DNA from: Shewanella khirikhana
GTDB taxonomy: Bacteria; Pseudomonadota; Gammaproteobacteria; Enterobacterales; Shewanellaceae
DNA length: 64,000 nucleotides
Assembly: GCF_003957745.1 (NCBI RefSeq)
Contig: NZ_CP020373.1
Span: 2,899,501-2,963,500 of the forward strand
Direction of reading: 5' to 3'
The position numbers and the translations under genes were made by a program. The notes below the pieces were generated by a model. It saw nothing but the letters and a program-made list of their open reading frames with translations. It made no database searches and was not told the origin of the DNA. Below are positions 1 to 8,708 of the stretch, one piece after another (positions within the stretch are counted from its first letter, which is position 1; the number at the start of each line of letters is the position of its first letter).

Positions 1-330
1 CCTACGCCAGCTGCTGCCCACCGGCGGAGCACTTATGTCTTGTGCTCTATATAAGTGGCGTTGCAGCTATTTATAGAGGAACTGCAACCAAACAGCAGTA
101 AAAGTGCGGGGATTTACGCCCCTGCGCCGGATCCCCTCTCAAAAGGGAGGCGCAAAAGCCTTTGGTGCCAGATTACGCGCAGCCCTTACTTATTTCAATA
201 TTTTTTACAAAAGCAGCTTTTTTGGCACAAATAAATGCACAAAGGTATTCCATGTTCATTATTTCTGACATAGCATAGCGAATATTAACCACCCCAAAAC
301 CCATATAATCATCAGGATCAAGGTAAATGT
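1..330. other. Intergenic region with paired hairpins, no gene seen
   Basis: No convincing coding region lies here. Two adjacent GC-rich inverted repeats are visible: GGGG/CCCC around 107-122, and a stronger one in which TGCGCC (123-128) can pair with GGCGCA (149-154), with TCCC/GGGA nested inside. Neither is followed by a T-run, so they do not look like simple terminators. Positions 190-330 are AT-rich and probably hold the promoter of the aminotransferase gene. An AAGG ribosome-binding site ends about 7 bases before its ATG at 331. The hairpins could belong to an upstream transcript or to a 5' leader; I could not match them to a riboswitch class. Confidence 0.4.
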
Positions 331-1671
331 ATGATCGACATCAGCGCATCTACAGGACACGACACACCATCCCTTGAGCATTACTGGATGCCGTTCACGG
401 CAAACCGCCAGTTTAAGGCCAGCCCACGACTGCTGGCTGGTGCCGAAGGGATGTTTTATAAAGACGTTGACGGCAAGCCCGTACTCGACTCCACTGCCGG
501 CCTCTGGTGCTGCAACGCAGGCCACGGCAGACAGAAGATCAGCGAAGCGGTCAGCCGCCAAATCCGCGAGCTCGACTATGCGCCGTCTTTCCAAATGGGC
601 CACCCGCTCGCGTTTGAGCTGGCGAGCCGCCTCGCCGAGATAGCCCCGGCTGGTCTGAACCGCATCTTCTTTACCAACTCTGGCAGTGAGTCTGTCGATA
701 CAGCGCTGAAAATGGCCCTGGCCTACCACAGAGCCAATGGCCAACCCACCCGTACCCGTTTCATTGGCCGCGAACTCGGCTACCACGGCGTAGGCTTTGG
801 TGGCATCTCCGTTGGCGGTATCGGCAACAACCGCCGCACCTTCAGCCAGCAGTTGCTGCAGGGTGTGGATCACCTGCCCCATACGCTGGACATTGCCAAG
901 AACGCGTTCTCGCGCGGCTTCCCGGCCCATGGTCTGGAAAAGGCCGAAGTGCTTGAGCAGCTGATCACTCTCCACGGCCCAGAGAACATCGCCGCGGTGA
1001 TTGTGGAACCCATGTCAGGCTCCGCCGGCGTAATTCTGCCTCCTGCTGGCTACCTCAAGCGTCTGCGTGACATCACACAGAAGTACGGCATCCTGCTGAT
1101 TTTCGACGAAGTTATTACCGGCTTTGGCCGTGTGGGCGACGCCTTTGCTTCCCAGCGCTGGGGAGTAACACCGGATCTGATGACCACCGCCAAGGCGCTG
1201 AACAACGGTGCCATCCCCATGGGCGCTGTGTTCGTGAGTCAGGATGTACATGATGCCTGCATGACCGGCCCCGAAGAGCTGATTGAATTCTTCCACGGTT
1301 ACACCTATTCGGGACACCCGGTAGCCGCCGCCGCCGCGCTGGCCACCCTGGATATCTATAAAGAAGAGCAACTGTTTGAGCGCACCAAAGAGCTGGAAGG
1401 CTACTGGGAAGATGCCGTCCACAGCCTCAGAGATCTGCCCAATGTGATTGACATCCGCAACATAGGTCTGGTGGCTGGCGTGCAGCTCGCCCCCAACGCC
1501 GAAGGCCCTGGCCGTCGCGGCTACAAGGTGTTCGAGCACTGCTTTAAGAACGGCACCCTGGTGCGTGTGACCGGCGACATCATCGCCATGTCTCCACCAC
1601 TGATTGTCGAAAAGCAACATATCGACCAGATGATCAATACCCTGGCAGATGCCATCAAGGCCATCGGCTGA
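331..1671 (+). CDS. Class III aminotransferase, probable omega-amino acid (beta-alanine):pyruvate transaminase
   Basis: This 446-residue protein is a PLP-dependent class III (ornithine/beta-alanine type) aminotransferase of usual length. Visible landmarks are NSGSES (116-121) for cofactor phosphate binding, the IFDEVITGFGR block with Asp259 contacting the pyridine nitrogen, and the Schiff-base Lys288 in TTAKALNNG. It would move an omega-amino group, for instance from beta-alanine, to pyruvate in the cytoplasm and yield malonate semialdehyde. The next gene, 32 bases downstream on the same strand, encodes a semialdehyde dehydrogenase that would oxidise that product, which supports the beta-alanine reading. 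Other omega-amino donors (GABA, putrescine, taurine) cannot be excluded from sequence. The ATG at 331 follows an AAGG ribosome-binding site. Confidence 0.85.
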   Translation: MIDISASTGHDTPSLEHYWMPFTANRQFKASPRLLAGAEGMFYKDVDGKPVLDSTAGLWCCNAGHGRQKISEAVSRQIRELDYAPSFQMGHPLAFELASRLAEIAPAGLNRIFFTNSGSESVDTALKMALAYHRANGQPTRTRFIGRELGYHGVGFGGISVGGIGNNRRTFSQQLLQGVDHLPHTLDIAKNAFSRGFPAHGLEKAEVLEQLITLHGPENIAAVIVEPMSGSAGVILPPAGYLKRLRDITQKYGILLIFDEVITGFGRVGDAFASQRWGVTPDLMTTAKALNNGAIPMGAVFVSQDVHDACMTGPEELIEFFHGYTYSGHPVAAAAALATLDIYKEEQLFERTKELEGYWEDAVHSLRDLPNVIDIRNIGLVAGVQLAPNAEGPGRRGYKVFEHCFKNGTLVRVTGDIIAMSPPLIVEKQHIDQMINTLADAIKAIG

Positions 1672-1703
1672 AAAACAGAATTAATAGGTAGCCAAAGATA
1701 ACC

Positions 1704-3194
1704 ATGCAAAGCATTACTCATTTTGTAAACGGTCAGCACACTGCCAAGAGCGCCCGTACCCAATCAGTATTTGAACCCGCCACCGGTGAAGCACGCGCCG
1801 AAGTATCACTGGCCAGTGCCCAGGAAGTGAGCGACGCCATCGCCGTCGCCAAGGCCGCGTTCGAGAGCTGGTCACAGATGACCCCGCTTAACCGCGCCCG
1901 CATTCTGTTCAAGTTCAAGGCGCTGGTTGAAGCCAATATGGATGAACTGGCCGAGCTTATCACCCGCGAGCACGGCAAGGTGCTGGATGATGCCAAGGGC
2001 GAGCTTATCCGTGGCCTAGAAGTGGTGGAGTTTGCCTGCGGTATTCCGCATTTGCTCAAGGGCGAGCACACAGCTCAGGTGGGCACCGGCGTAGACGCCT
2101 GGGCCGTGAATCAGGCGCTGGGTGTGGTGGCCGGTATTGCCCCGTTCAACTTCCCGGTGATGGTACCCATGTGGATGTTCCCCATCGCCATCGCCTGCGG
2201 CAACACCTTTATCATGAAGCCGTCTGAAAAAGACCCAAGCTCAGTGATGCGCATTGCCGAGCTGCTCAAAGAAGCCGGTCTGCCAGATGGTGTGTTCAAC
2301 GTGGTTAACGGCGACAAAGAAGCCGTGGATACCCTGCTGACCCATAAAGATGTGCAGGCGGTGAGCTTCGTCGGCTCCACGCCTATCGCCGAGTATATCT
2401 ATGCCACCGCCTCCGCCCACGGCAAGCGGGTGCAGGCCCTTGGCGGCGCCAAGAACCATATGCTGGTAATGCCGGATGCGGATCTGGATCAGGCGGTCAA
2501 TGCGCTGATGGGCGCCGCCTACGGCTCAGCCGGTGAGCGCTGTATGGCGATTTCTGTGGTACTGGCTGTGGGCGACGTGGGTGATGCCCTGGTGGAAAAA
2601 CTGCTGCCCAAGATTGCAGCCCTCAAGGTGGGCAATGGTCTGACTCCTGAAATGGAAATGGGTCCGCTGATCTCGGCCCAGCATCTGGACAAGGTTTCAG
2701 GCTATGTGGAAGCGGGCGTCCGTGAAGGTGCCAAGCTGTTGGTCGATGGCCGTACGCTGTCGATGGAAGACAAGGCCAATGGCTACTTCCTCGGCGCCTG
2801 CCTGTTCGATGGGGTCACTCCCGAGATGACTATCTATAAAGAAGAAATCTTCGGCCCAGTGCTCTGTATCGTGCGAGTGCCAGACTACGCCAGCGCCCTG
2901 CAACTGGTAAACGAGCATGAGTTTGGTAACGGCACGGCCATCTTCACCCAGAGCGGCGAAGCAGCACGCCACTTCTGCCATCACGTTCAGGTAGGCATGG
3001 TAGGGGTAAACGTGCCCATTCCCGTGCCAATGGCATTCCACAGCTTCGGCGGCTGGAAGCGTTCACTGTTTGGCCCGCTGCATATGCATGGCCCGGATGG
3101 CGTGCGCTTCTATACCAAGCGCAAGGCCATCACCGCACGTTGGCCTCAGGGCAAACAACTCGCCGCAGAGTTTGTTATGCCAACCATGAAGTAA
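1704..3194 (+). CDS. mmsA: CoA-acylating methylmalonate/malonate-semialdehyde dehydrogenase
   Basis: The 496-residue product is an aldehyde dehydrogenase of the MmsA type, which converts (methyl)malonate semialdehyde plus CoA and NAD+ to propionyl- or acetyl-CoA with release of CO2. Landmarks are the PFNFPVMVPMWMFP cofactor-entry block (147-160), NTFIMKPSEKDPS (167-179) in the Rossmann fold, GGAKNHMLVMPDAD (247-260), typical of MmsA, and the catalytic Cys280 in GSAGERCMA. It lies 32 bases after the aminotransferase and is probably co-transcribed with it, so together they form a short beta-alanine or valine degradation route. Length and motifs are normal. Confidence 0.92.
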   Translation: MQSITHFVNGQHTAKSARTQSVFEPATGEARAEVSLASAQEVSDAIAVAKAAFESWSQMTPLNRARILFKFKALVEANMDELAELITREHGKVLDDAKGELIRGLEVVEFACGIPHLLKGEHTAQVGTGVDAWAVNQALGVVAGIAPFNFPVMVPMWMFPIAIACGNTFIMKPSEKDPSSVMRIAELLKEAGLPDGVFNVVNGDKEAVDTLLTHKDVQAVSFVGSTPIAEYIYATASAHGKRVQALGGAKNHMLVMPDADLDQAVNALMGAAYGSAGERCMAISVVLAVGDVGDALVEKLLPKIAALKVGNGLTPEMEMGPLISAQHLDKVSGYVEAGVREGAKLLVDGRTLSMEDKANGYFLGACLFDGVTPEMTIYKEEIFGPVLCIVRVPDYASALQLVNEHEFGNGTAIFTQSGEAARHFCHHVQVGMVGVNVPIPVPMAFHSFGGWKRSLFGPLHMHGPDGVRFYTKRKAITARWPQGKQLAAEFVMPTMK

Positions 3195-3202
3195 AACCCG
3201 AT

Positions 3203-3224
3203 GGGGCGCCTGTGCGCCCCTTTT
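3203..3224 (+). terminator. Rho-independent terminator after mmsA, abutting the cupin ribosome-binding site
   Basis: GGGGCGC and GCGCCCC form a 7-bp stem with a CTGT loop, followed by TTTT. The T-run runs directly into GGAG, the ribosome-binding site of the cupin gene starting at 3235. Formation of the hairpin could therefore influence both read-through and translation of the cupin gene. Confidence 0.65.
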
Positions 3225-3234
3225 GGAGTCAAAA

Positions 3235-3600
3235 ATGGCTATCTCGGTCAAAGATATTCAACACTTTTCCAATGCAAAAACCGAAACGGAGCGCTACTTT
3301 CTCGCCGAAGAAAAGCGAATAGAGGGCAATCCTGAACAAGCACTTACCAATCATTATTCCAGTGATTGCAGCCAGTTTCATGTGGGGATTTGGCAAAGTG
3401 CTGGCGGCAAATGGAATGTCAACTATACTGAACACGAATATTGTGACATCCTCGAGGGGTGCAGCATCATCCGCGACGCAGACGGTAACAGTCTGACCGT
3501 GGAGGCTGGAGACAAGTTCGTTATCCCCGCCGGTTTTCAAGGCACATGGGAAGTGGTTGAACATTGCAAAAAGGTCTATGTAATTTTTGAGCAAAACTGA
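3235..3600 (+). CDS. Small cupin-domain protein
   Basis: This 121-residue protein is a single-domain cupin. The central stretch (NYTEHEYCDILEG, then VEAGDKFVIPAGFQGTWEV) matches the two conserved cupin motifs of the cupin_3/DUF861 group, with the PAGFQGTW signature near residue 97. These proteins are cytoplasmic and usually of unknown substrate. The ATG at 3235 is chosen because GGAG sits seven bases upstream; an in-frame TTG at 3223 would overlap the terminator stem. Its position after the aminotransferase/dehydrogenase pair suggests a role in the same pathway, but this is inference. Confidence 0.75.
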   Translation: MAISVKDIQHFSNAKTETERYFLAEEKRIEGNPEQALTNHYSSDCSQFHVGIWQSAGGKWNVNYTEHEYCDILEGCSIIRDADGNSLTVEAGDKFVIPAGFQGTWEVVEHCKKVYVIFEQN

Positions 3601-3709
3601 TTTGTAAAACCCGCCATGAGGTCGCAGCCCTGTGCTGATGTTTGGCAATCAATGAGGACGGACGCCTCGGCGTCGTCCCTGTCAACAAAAGTAAAATGGA
3701 GAATCAAGC

Positions 3710-4438
3710 GTGGATAAATATTTCAATAAAAACAAGCTTGCACAGCTGACTGGGATCCTTCTGACAGGTGCGCTGCTGTCACCCCTGGCCAATGCCGGCG
3801 AACTGACCGGTGAAGTGGGCATTGCCAACGACTACCGCTTCCGTGGCATCTCTCAAACCGACAGCGGTTTGCAGGTTTCCGGTGGCATCGACTACTCCGC
3901 AGACTCAGGTTTCTTTGTTGGTGCCTGGGCCAGTAACGTTGACTTCGGTCCCGATGATGACACCAACATCGAACTGGATATCTACGCCGGTTACTACCAC
4001 GAAGTAAATGACGATCTGTCATTTGATGTGACCCTGTATCGCTACAACTACTTCGGTGAAACCAGCGACTACGACTACTTTGAAGGCACCATAGGCGCCG
4101 ATTTCCACGGTTTCCGTGCGGCCTACTGGTACACCAATGACTACAGTGGTTCAGACTACGATTACCACTACCTCGAGCTGAACTATAGCTGGGAATTTGC
4201 CGAGAACTGGAGCCTGGATCTGCACGTAGGTAACAACTTCGGCGATGCCATTGAAGATGAAGATTTCGGCTTCGGTGACAGCTTTATCGATTACTCCATC
4301 GGTGTGTCCACCGAAGTGGCTGGCTTTGGTCTGTCTCTGGCCTGGCTGGACAACAACATCGACAGTGACGTGACCATCAAAGATGACCTGTTCAACAGTG
4401 AAGGCACTGTGCTGGCAAGCGTAAGCTACGCTTTCTAA
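3710..4438 (+). CDS. TorF-family putative porin (Gcw_chp type outer-membrane protein)
   Basis: This 242-residue exported protein has a signal peptide (about residues 1-29, cleavage after LSPLANA). It is followed by ELTGEVGIANDYRFRGISQTDSG, the hallmark opening of the TorF/TIGR02001 family common in Shewanella and other marine Gammaproteobacteria. The rest alternates aromatic and acidic residues (DYDYFEGTIGADFHGFRAAYW) and ends in a C-terminal beta-signal with a final Phe (VSYAF), typical of an outer-membrane barrel. The start is a GTG with ATGGAGAA upstream. It probably sits in the outer membrane; the solute is unknown. It is transcribed alone and followed by a terminator. Confidence 0.82.
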   Translation: MDKYFNKNKLAQLTGILLTGALLSPLANAGELTGEVGIANDYRFRGISQTDSGLQVSGGIDYSADSGFFVGAWASNVDFGPDDDTNIELDIYAGYYHEVNDDLSFDVTLYRYNYFGETSDYDYFEGTIGADFHGFRAAYWYTNDYSGSDYDYHYLELNYSWEFAENWSLDLHVGNNFGDAIEDEDFGFGDSFIDYSIGVSTEVAGFGLSLAWLDNNIDSDVTIKDDLFNSEGTVLASVSYAF

Positions 4439-4465
4439 GCCCCGGTCTTTCTCCCTTCCCGCCAC

Positions 4466-4495
4466 AAAAAAACCGCCTTTATTGGCGGTTTTTTA
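4466..4495. terminator. Bidirectional Rho-independent terminator
   Basis: AACCGCC (4471-4477) pairs with GGCGGTT (4484-4490), flanked by an A-run on the left and a T-run on the right. It can therefore end both the porin gene and the convergent small gene at 4516-4698. Confidence 0.8.
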
Positions 4496-4515
4496 TTGCC
4501 TGTATCGGATTGGCG

Positions 4516-4698
4516 CTATTTCACATCCGTCATCCGTGGAATGGCACCACTGTCGAGCAGCTGCTTAAGTTCCCGCCAATGACGACTGAGTTCAGTCAGC
4601 GGCTCATGGCGCTCTGGAAAATGGCTGCGCATGCTTTCAATCAGTTTGGCTTGTTTGTCACACATCAGTGACCAATCGCGGGCGTTGGTAAGCGGCAT
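4516..4698 (-). CDS. Small uncharacterised cytoplasmic protein
   Basis: The 60-residue product is charged and helical, rich in Arg, Glu and Leu (for example LTELSRHWRELKQLLDSG), with no signal peptide or membrane segment. The ATG at 4698 is preceded on the minus strand by AAGGATG at good spacing. It sits alone between the porin terminator and the oppositely oriented DUF3634 gene. I do not recognise a family. A good start, plausible composition and a shared terminator make it a likely real gene. Confidence 0.55.
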   Translation of the reverse strand: MPLTNARDWSLMCDKQAKLIESMRSHFPERHEPLTELSRHWRELKQLLDSGAIPRMTDVK

Positions 4699-4841
4699 AT
4701 CGTCATCCTTAACGGGCAGTGTTCCTACAGCAAAATGTAGTGCCCAAGCCTGCTTTTCTCAAGCTGACAAATGCGATCTGGGCCACTTTTCAGACGATAA
4801 CTTAAGGCGTATCTTAAACAAAAACGGCAAGGGAAGATGAT

Positions 4842-5186
4842 ATGACCGCTAACCTCCTGAAAATTTTGTTTATTGCTATTGGTATCTATATTCTGTATCG
4901 ACTGGTGTTCAGCAATAAAAAAGGCCTGACACTCTTTGAAATCCATTTCAAAGATGGCCGTATGACCAGCCACAAGGGCAAGATCCCGGAGAAGTTCGAG
5001 CGGGAATGCCGTCAGCTGGCCAAGTCTGAAAAACTTACCGGCACCATCAGGGCCGAGCGCGCCGGCGATGTGCGACTGCACATCTCAGCTAACGTGGCCG
5101 ACAGCGTTGCCCAGCGGATCCGCAATCTGTTTCCGTTTGAGCTGTACGATCGTAAATCGGTCGACCACAGCAAACAAAGCCTCTGA
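4842..5186 (+). CDS. DUF3634-family small membrane-anchored protein
   Basis: This 114-residue protein has one N-terminal membrane helix (about residues 4-23, ILFIAIGIYILYRLVF) followed by a small cytoplasmic domain with LFEIHFKDGRMTSHKGKIPEKFERECR, characteristic of the DUF3634 family of Shewanella and Vibrio. Function is not known. It is monocistronic: a hairpin terminator follows at 5212. The start ATG has GGGAAGATGAT upstream. Confidence 0.75.
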   Translation: MTANLLKILFIAIGIYILYRLVFSNKKGLTLFEIHFKDGRMTSHKGKIPEKFERECRQLAKSEKLTGTIRAERAGDVRLHISANVADSVAQRIRNLFPFELYDRKSVDHSKQSL

Positions 5187-5211
5187 CACGCTTAATAGAA
5201 TCACGGCCATT

Positions 5212-5243
5212 ACGCCGACCTTAGGGTCGGCGTTTTCGTTTTT
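5212..5243 (+). terminator. Rho-independent terminator after the DUF3634 gene
   Basis: ACGCCGACC pairs with GGTCGGCGT around a TTA loop and is followed by TTTCGTTTTTC. The stem is GC-rich and perfect. Confidence 0.8.
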
Positions 5244-5469
5244 CTGCCAGCGTCGTTGCCTGAGGTGCGTTTTAACAAGGTTGCGGTCGTATCCTCTGCA
5301 CCAATCCGGGAGCGCAGTTCACCCAGCGAGACTCTCTTCAACACATTCACGGCCCACAACACATTCACAATATAAATAACAAAACCATAGTTACCTGCAT
5401 TTATTGAAATATGCAGTCTTTCTAAACTCGGTGCTATCGGCAAATGCCAATTTCACAAGGAGCACCAAG

Positions 5470-7566
5470 ATGCTGAAACTTTCCGTTGTCTCTGTGGCTG
5501 TCATTGCAATCTTATCAACCCCTGCCGTACAGGCGGATACAGGCCATGGCGATGGGCAGGATGAGCATGCCCTGACCACCAGCTTTAGCTACAAGGGCAA
5601 GCCAGCCACCGAGGCCACCCGAACCCACAACGCCGCCGTTGAGGCCAAACTCAACTTTGCCGACCAAGCCGCCTTTAACAACACCCGCGCCAAGCTGATT
5701 GCCAAACTCGACGACGTCAGCGCCGCACAACTGGCTGACAAGTTTGAATTTATCGGTGACAAAACGCCGGAAACCGTGAATCCGTCACTCTACCGTCAGG
5801 CCCAGCTCAACAACGAAGCCTATGGTCTGTATGAAGTCAGAGACGGCATCTATCAGGTGCGTGGTACCGACCTTGCCAACATGAGTTTTGTCCGTACCGA
5901 CAATGGCTGGATTGTGTTCGATCCGCTGACCACCTATGAGTCGGCCAAGGCATCCCTGGACTTTGCCCTTAAACACCTGCCCAGCGGTGATAAGCCGGTA
6001 GTCGCCATGGTGTATTCCCACTCCCACGCCGATCACTTTGGCGGCTCACGGGCCGTGGCCGAGCGCTTTCCACAGGTGAAAATTTACGGCTCCCACAACA
6101 TTACCTCGGAAATGGTCAATGAGAATGTGCTAGCTGGTAACGCCATGGCGCGCAGGGCCTCGTATCAGTACGGTGCCACCTTGTCCTATAACGACACCGG
6201 CATAGTGGATGCAGCGCTTTCCAACGGCATCGCCAAGGGCGAAATCACTTACATAGTGCCGCACTTTGAAACCAACGCGCAGGGCCAGAAGTTCGAGAAG
6301 ATAAACATCGACGGCCTCGACATCATCTTTATGGACGCCTCAGGCACCGAAGCACCGTCAGAGGCGGTGGCCTACATTCCATCGATGCAAACTATTTGGG
6401 GCGCCGAGGTGATGTACCACGGCATGCACAATATCTACACCCTGCGCGGTGCCAAGGTGCGCGATGCGCTCAAGTGGTCCAAGACCATTAACCAGATGTT
6501 GGAAGCCTGGGGCGACAATGCCGAGTTTCTGTTCTCGGCCCACAGTGCCCCGGTATGGGACAAGGACAATATTCAGGCCTATATGAAGCTGCAGCGCGAC
6601 AACTACGGCTTTGTGCATAACCAATCGCTGCGACTGGCCAACTCGGGCGTGGTGATGCAGGACATCGGCTGGGAAATCGAAAAAGTGCTGCCTGACAGCA
6701 TCCAGAAAGCCTGGCATACCAATGGCTACCATGGCACTTACAGCCACAATGCCCGCGCGGTGTACAACATGTACCTTGGCTATTTCGACATGAATCCGGC
6801 CAACCTGAACCCCTTACCTACCGAGGCAGAAGCGGCCAAATTTGTGGAATACATGGGCGGCGCCAAGTCGGTGCTGAAAAAAGCCAAAAAGGATTACAGT
6901 CAGGGTGAATACAACTTTGTCGCCACTGCGCTGAATAAGGTAGTGATTGCTGAACCTGGGAATCTCGAGGCCCGCAATCTGCTGGCCGATACTTACGAGC
7001 AGCTTGGCTATCAATCCGAAGGCGCGGGCTGGCGCAACGTGTATCTGTCCGGGGCCCAGGAGCTCAGGGTCGGTATTCAGGATGGTGAGCTGAAATCGGC
7101 CTCCGCCGATGTGATTGCCAACCTGCCCATCGGCAGCCTGCTCGACTACATGGCGACCAGGATTGACTCACTCAAGGCGCAGCATCACAGCTTTGGCATG
7201 AATCTGGTGCTGCCGGACATCGGTGAAACCTATTATGTCGAGCTTGCCAACGGCAACCTGAACAACATCCGGGTTGAGAAGCCCAAAGCTGGTGCCGACC
7301 TTACACTGACCCTCAATAATCGCGATGCCATCGCCATGAATCTGGGCCAGGTCAGCCTCAAGCAACTGTTTGAGACCGGCAAAGCCAGCTCAGAGGGTAA
7401 TACCCAGGTACTGGCAACCCTGAAAAGCCTGATGGTGGATTTCGACCCAAGGTTTGAGATTGTACCGCTGCCAAACGAAGCCGCCGCCGAAGCCAATCGC
7501 AGCATCTACTATCAGGCCAGTCCGGCACACAGCGACAAACACTGGGGCCGCAGGCATCAGCAATAA
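5470..7566 (+). CDS. Secreted class III alkylsulfatase-type metallo-beta-lactamase-fold hydrolase
   Basis: This 698-residue protein resembles SdsA1/BDS1/YjcS linear primary alkylsulfatases. A signal peptide (MLKLSVVSVAVIAILSTPAVQA) is followed by a metallo-beta-lactamase fold. The zinc motif HSHADH near residues 183-188 is followed by GG. A central dimerisation segment follows, and the C-terminus ends in an SCP2-like domain (DLTLTLNNRDAIAMNLGQ). It would hydrolyse alkyl sulfate esters, such as SDS-like surfactants, in the periplasm or outside the cell. The ATG at 5470 is chosen over an in-frame upstream TTG (5404) because AAGGAG lies at ideal spacing and the signal peptide then begins at the N-terminus. 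The LysR gene downstream may regulate it. Natural substrate is unproven. Confidence 0.82.
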   Translation: MLKLSVVSVAVIAILSTPAVQADTGHGDGQDEHALTTSFSYKGKPATEATRTHNAAVEAKLNFADQAAFNNTRAKLIAKLDDVSAAQLADKFEFIGDKTPETVNPSLYRQAQLNNEAYGLYEVRDGIYQVRGTDLANMSFVRTDNGWIVFDPLTTYESAKASLDFALKHLPSGDKPVVAMVYSHSHADHFGGSRAVAERFPQVKIYGSHNITSEMVNENVLAGNAMARRASYQYGATLSYNDTGIVDAALSNGIAKGEITYIVPHFETNAQGQKFEKINIDGLDIIFMDASGTEAPSEAVAYIPSMQTIWGAEVMYHGMHNIYTLRGAKVRDALKWSKTINQMLEAWGDNAEFLFSAHSAPVWDKDNIQAYMKLQRDNYGFVHNQSLRLANSGVVMQDIGWEIEKVLPDSIQKAWHTNGYHGTYSHNARAVYNMYLGYFDMNPANLNPLPTEAEAAKFVEYMGGAKSVLKKAKKDYSQGEYNFVATALNKVVIAEPGNLEARNLLADTYEQLGYQSEGAGWRNVYLSGAQELRVGIQDGELKSASADVIANLPIGSLLDYMATRIDSLKAQHHSFGMNLVLPDIGETYYVELANGNLNNIRVEKPKAGADLTLTLNNRDAIAMNLGQVSLKQLFETGKASSEGNTQVLATLKSLMVDFDPRFEIVPLPNEAAAEANRSIYYQASPAHSDKHWGRRHQQ

Positions 7567-7582
7567 CTAAAAATCTCCCATT

Positions 7583-7609
7583 GAGGCAGCAGCAGCTGCC
7601 TCTTTTTTT
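7583..7609 (+). terminator. Rho-independent terminator after the alkylsulfatase-type gene
   Basis: GAGGCAG pairs with CTGCCTC, followed by a run of seven T. It separates the hydrolase gene from the LysR gene. Confidence 0.75.
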
Positions 7610-7632
7610 ATGCCACTATTGGAGTTACCTTA

Positions 7633-8577
7633 TTGTTTTACCTGAAACAAATACAGGGTTACATGGGCGACTACGGTAAACTGGACCTCAATCTGCTACG
7701 GGTGTTTCTGTGCGTTTATCAGCACAGCTCCTTCACCCGGGCGGCGGATATTCTGGGGCTGACCCAATCGTCGGTCAGCAACGCCATTGCCAGACTCAAA
7801 ACCCAGATAGGTGAAGAGCTGTTTGTGCGCGCCGGACGCGGCATCACCCCCACCGCCGCAGGCCATCAGCTGTATCAGGGCTTATCCGTCGCCATGGAAG
7901 ACATAGCCGCCACCCTGGATGCCTTCAAGGCTTTTGACCCGGCCACCAGCACCCGCCAATTCACTGTATATACCTATGAAGCGGCTACCCATACATTGCA
8001 ACCCCTGCTTGAGCCGCTGCTGTGCGGCCTTAAGCTCGGCATAGTGTTTAAAGACATGACCGCCGATCCCGAAGGCGTCTATCAGGCGCTTTACAGTGGC
8101 AGCGCCGACATGGTGATAGATATACTCCCCCCCTCTGGTAACAGCACTAAAAGCCAACTGCTGATTGAAGAGCACTTTGTCTGCGTGGCCGCCGGCAAGC
8201 ACCCCCGCATTCGTGGCAGTCTCTCGGCCGGGCAATTTGCCGCAGAGCGCCACTGCGTGCTCAATCTGAGCCGCCACGGCCAGAGTCTGGGCGAGATCTT
8301 CTGCGAAGAGCCCTTGCCCCAGCGGCGCCTATACAGTGAGAACAGCAGTGAAATCAGCATGATGGCAAGTGTTGCCCGCAGCGAAGCCATTGGGATCGCC
8401 CCCTCCAGACTGGCCCGCGCCTATGCCCCTTTATTGCAATTGCAGGTACTGCCCTTCCCCTTCAAGAGCCGCCCCATTCCGGTTTACATGGTTTGGCCAC
8501 GGCGGGTCGACAACCAACCAGCCCACCGCTGGTTAAGGGAAATTCTCAGCCAGGCGGTATCAAGCCAACAAGCTTAA
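7633..8577 (+). CDS. LysR-family transcriptional regulator
   Basis: The protein has an N-terminal winged helix-turn-helix (LDLNLLRVFLCVYQHSSFTRAADILGLTQSSVSNAIARLK, which is longer than quoted motifs normally are, so take LLRVF and TQSSVSNAIARLK as the anchors) and a C-terminal effector-binding domain, with normal length. Two starts are possible. TTG at 7633 has GGAG eight bases upstream and gives 314 residues. ATG at 7663 gives 304 residues and starts nearer the conserved LysR N-terminus. It lies just after the alkylsulfatase-type gene in the same direction but behind a terminator, so it probably has its own promoter. The target is likely a neighbour (hydrolase or the flavin operon downstream), which is inference. 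Confidence 0.85.
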   Translation: MFYLKQIQGYMGDYGKLDLNLLRVFLCVYQHSSFTRAADILGLTQSSVSNAIARLKTQIGEELFVRAGRGITPTAAGHQLYQGLSVAMEDIAATLDAFKAFDPATSTRQFTVYTYEAATHTLQPLLEPLLCGLKLGIVFKDMTADPEGVYQALYSGSADMVIDILPPSGNSTKSQLLIEEHFVCVAAGKHPRIRGSLSAGQFAAERHCVLNLSRHGQSLGEIFCEEPLPQRRLYSENSSEISMMASVARSEAIGIAPSRLARAYAPLLQLQVLPFPFKSRPIPVYMVWPRRVDNQPAHRWLREILSQAVSSQQA

Positions 8578-8708
8578 AATAAACTTAAAATTTATTAGCC
8601 TTATTTATCAAAGGCATACCACAAAAACCACGCCAAAGTTTAATGCAAACTATTTTCATTTATATCTTTACTATCTAAAATGCGCAGCAGTTTGGACATA
8701 ACATCAAG

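Noticed and set aside
100..180. Riboswitch upstream of the aminotransferase
   Set aside because: Two hairpins are present, but I could not match the conserved bases of glycine, lysine, TPP, SAM or cobalamin classes.
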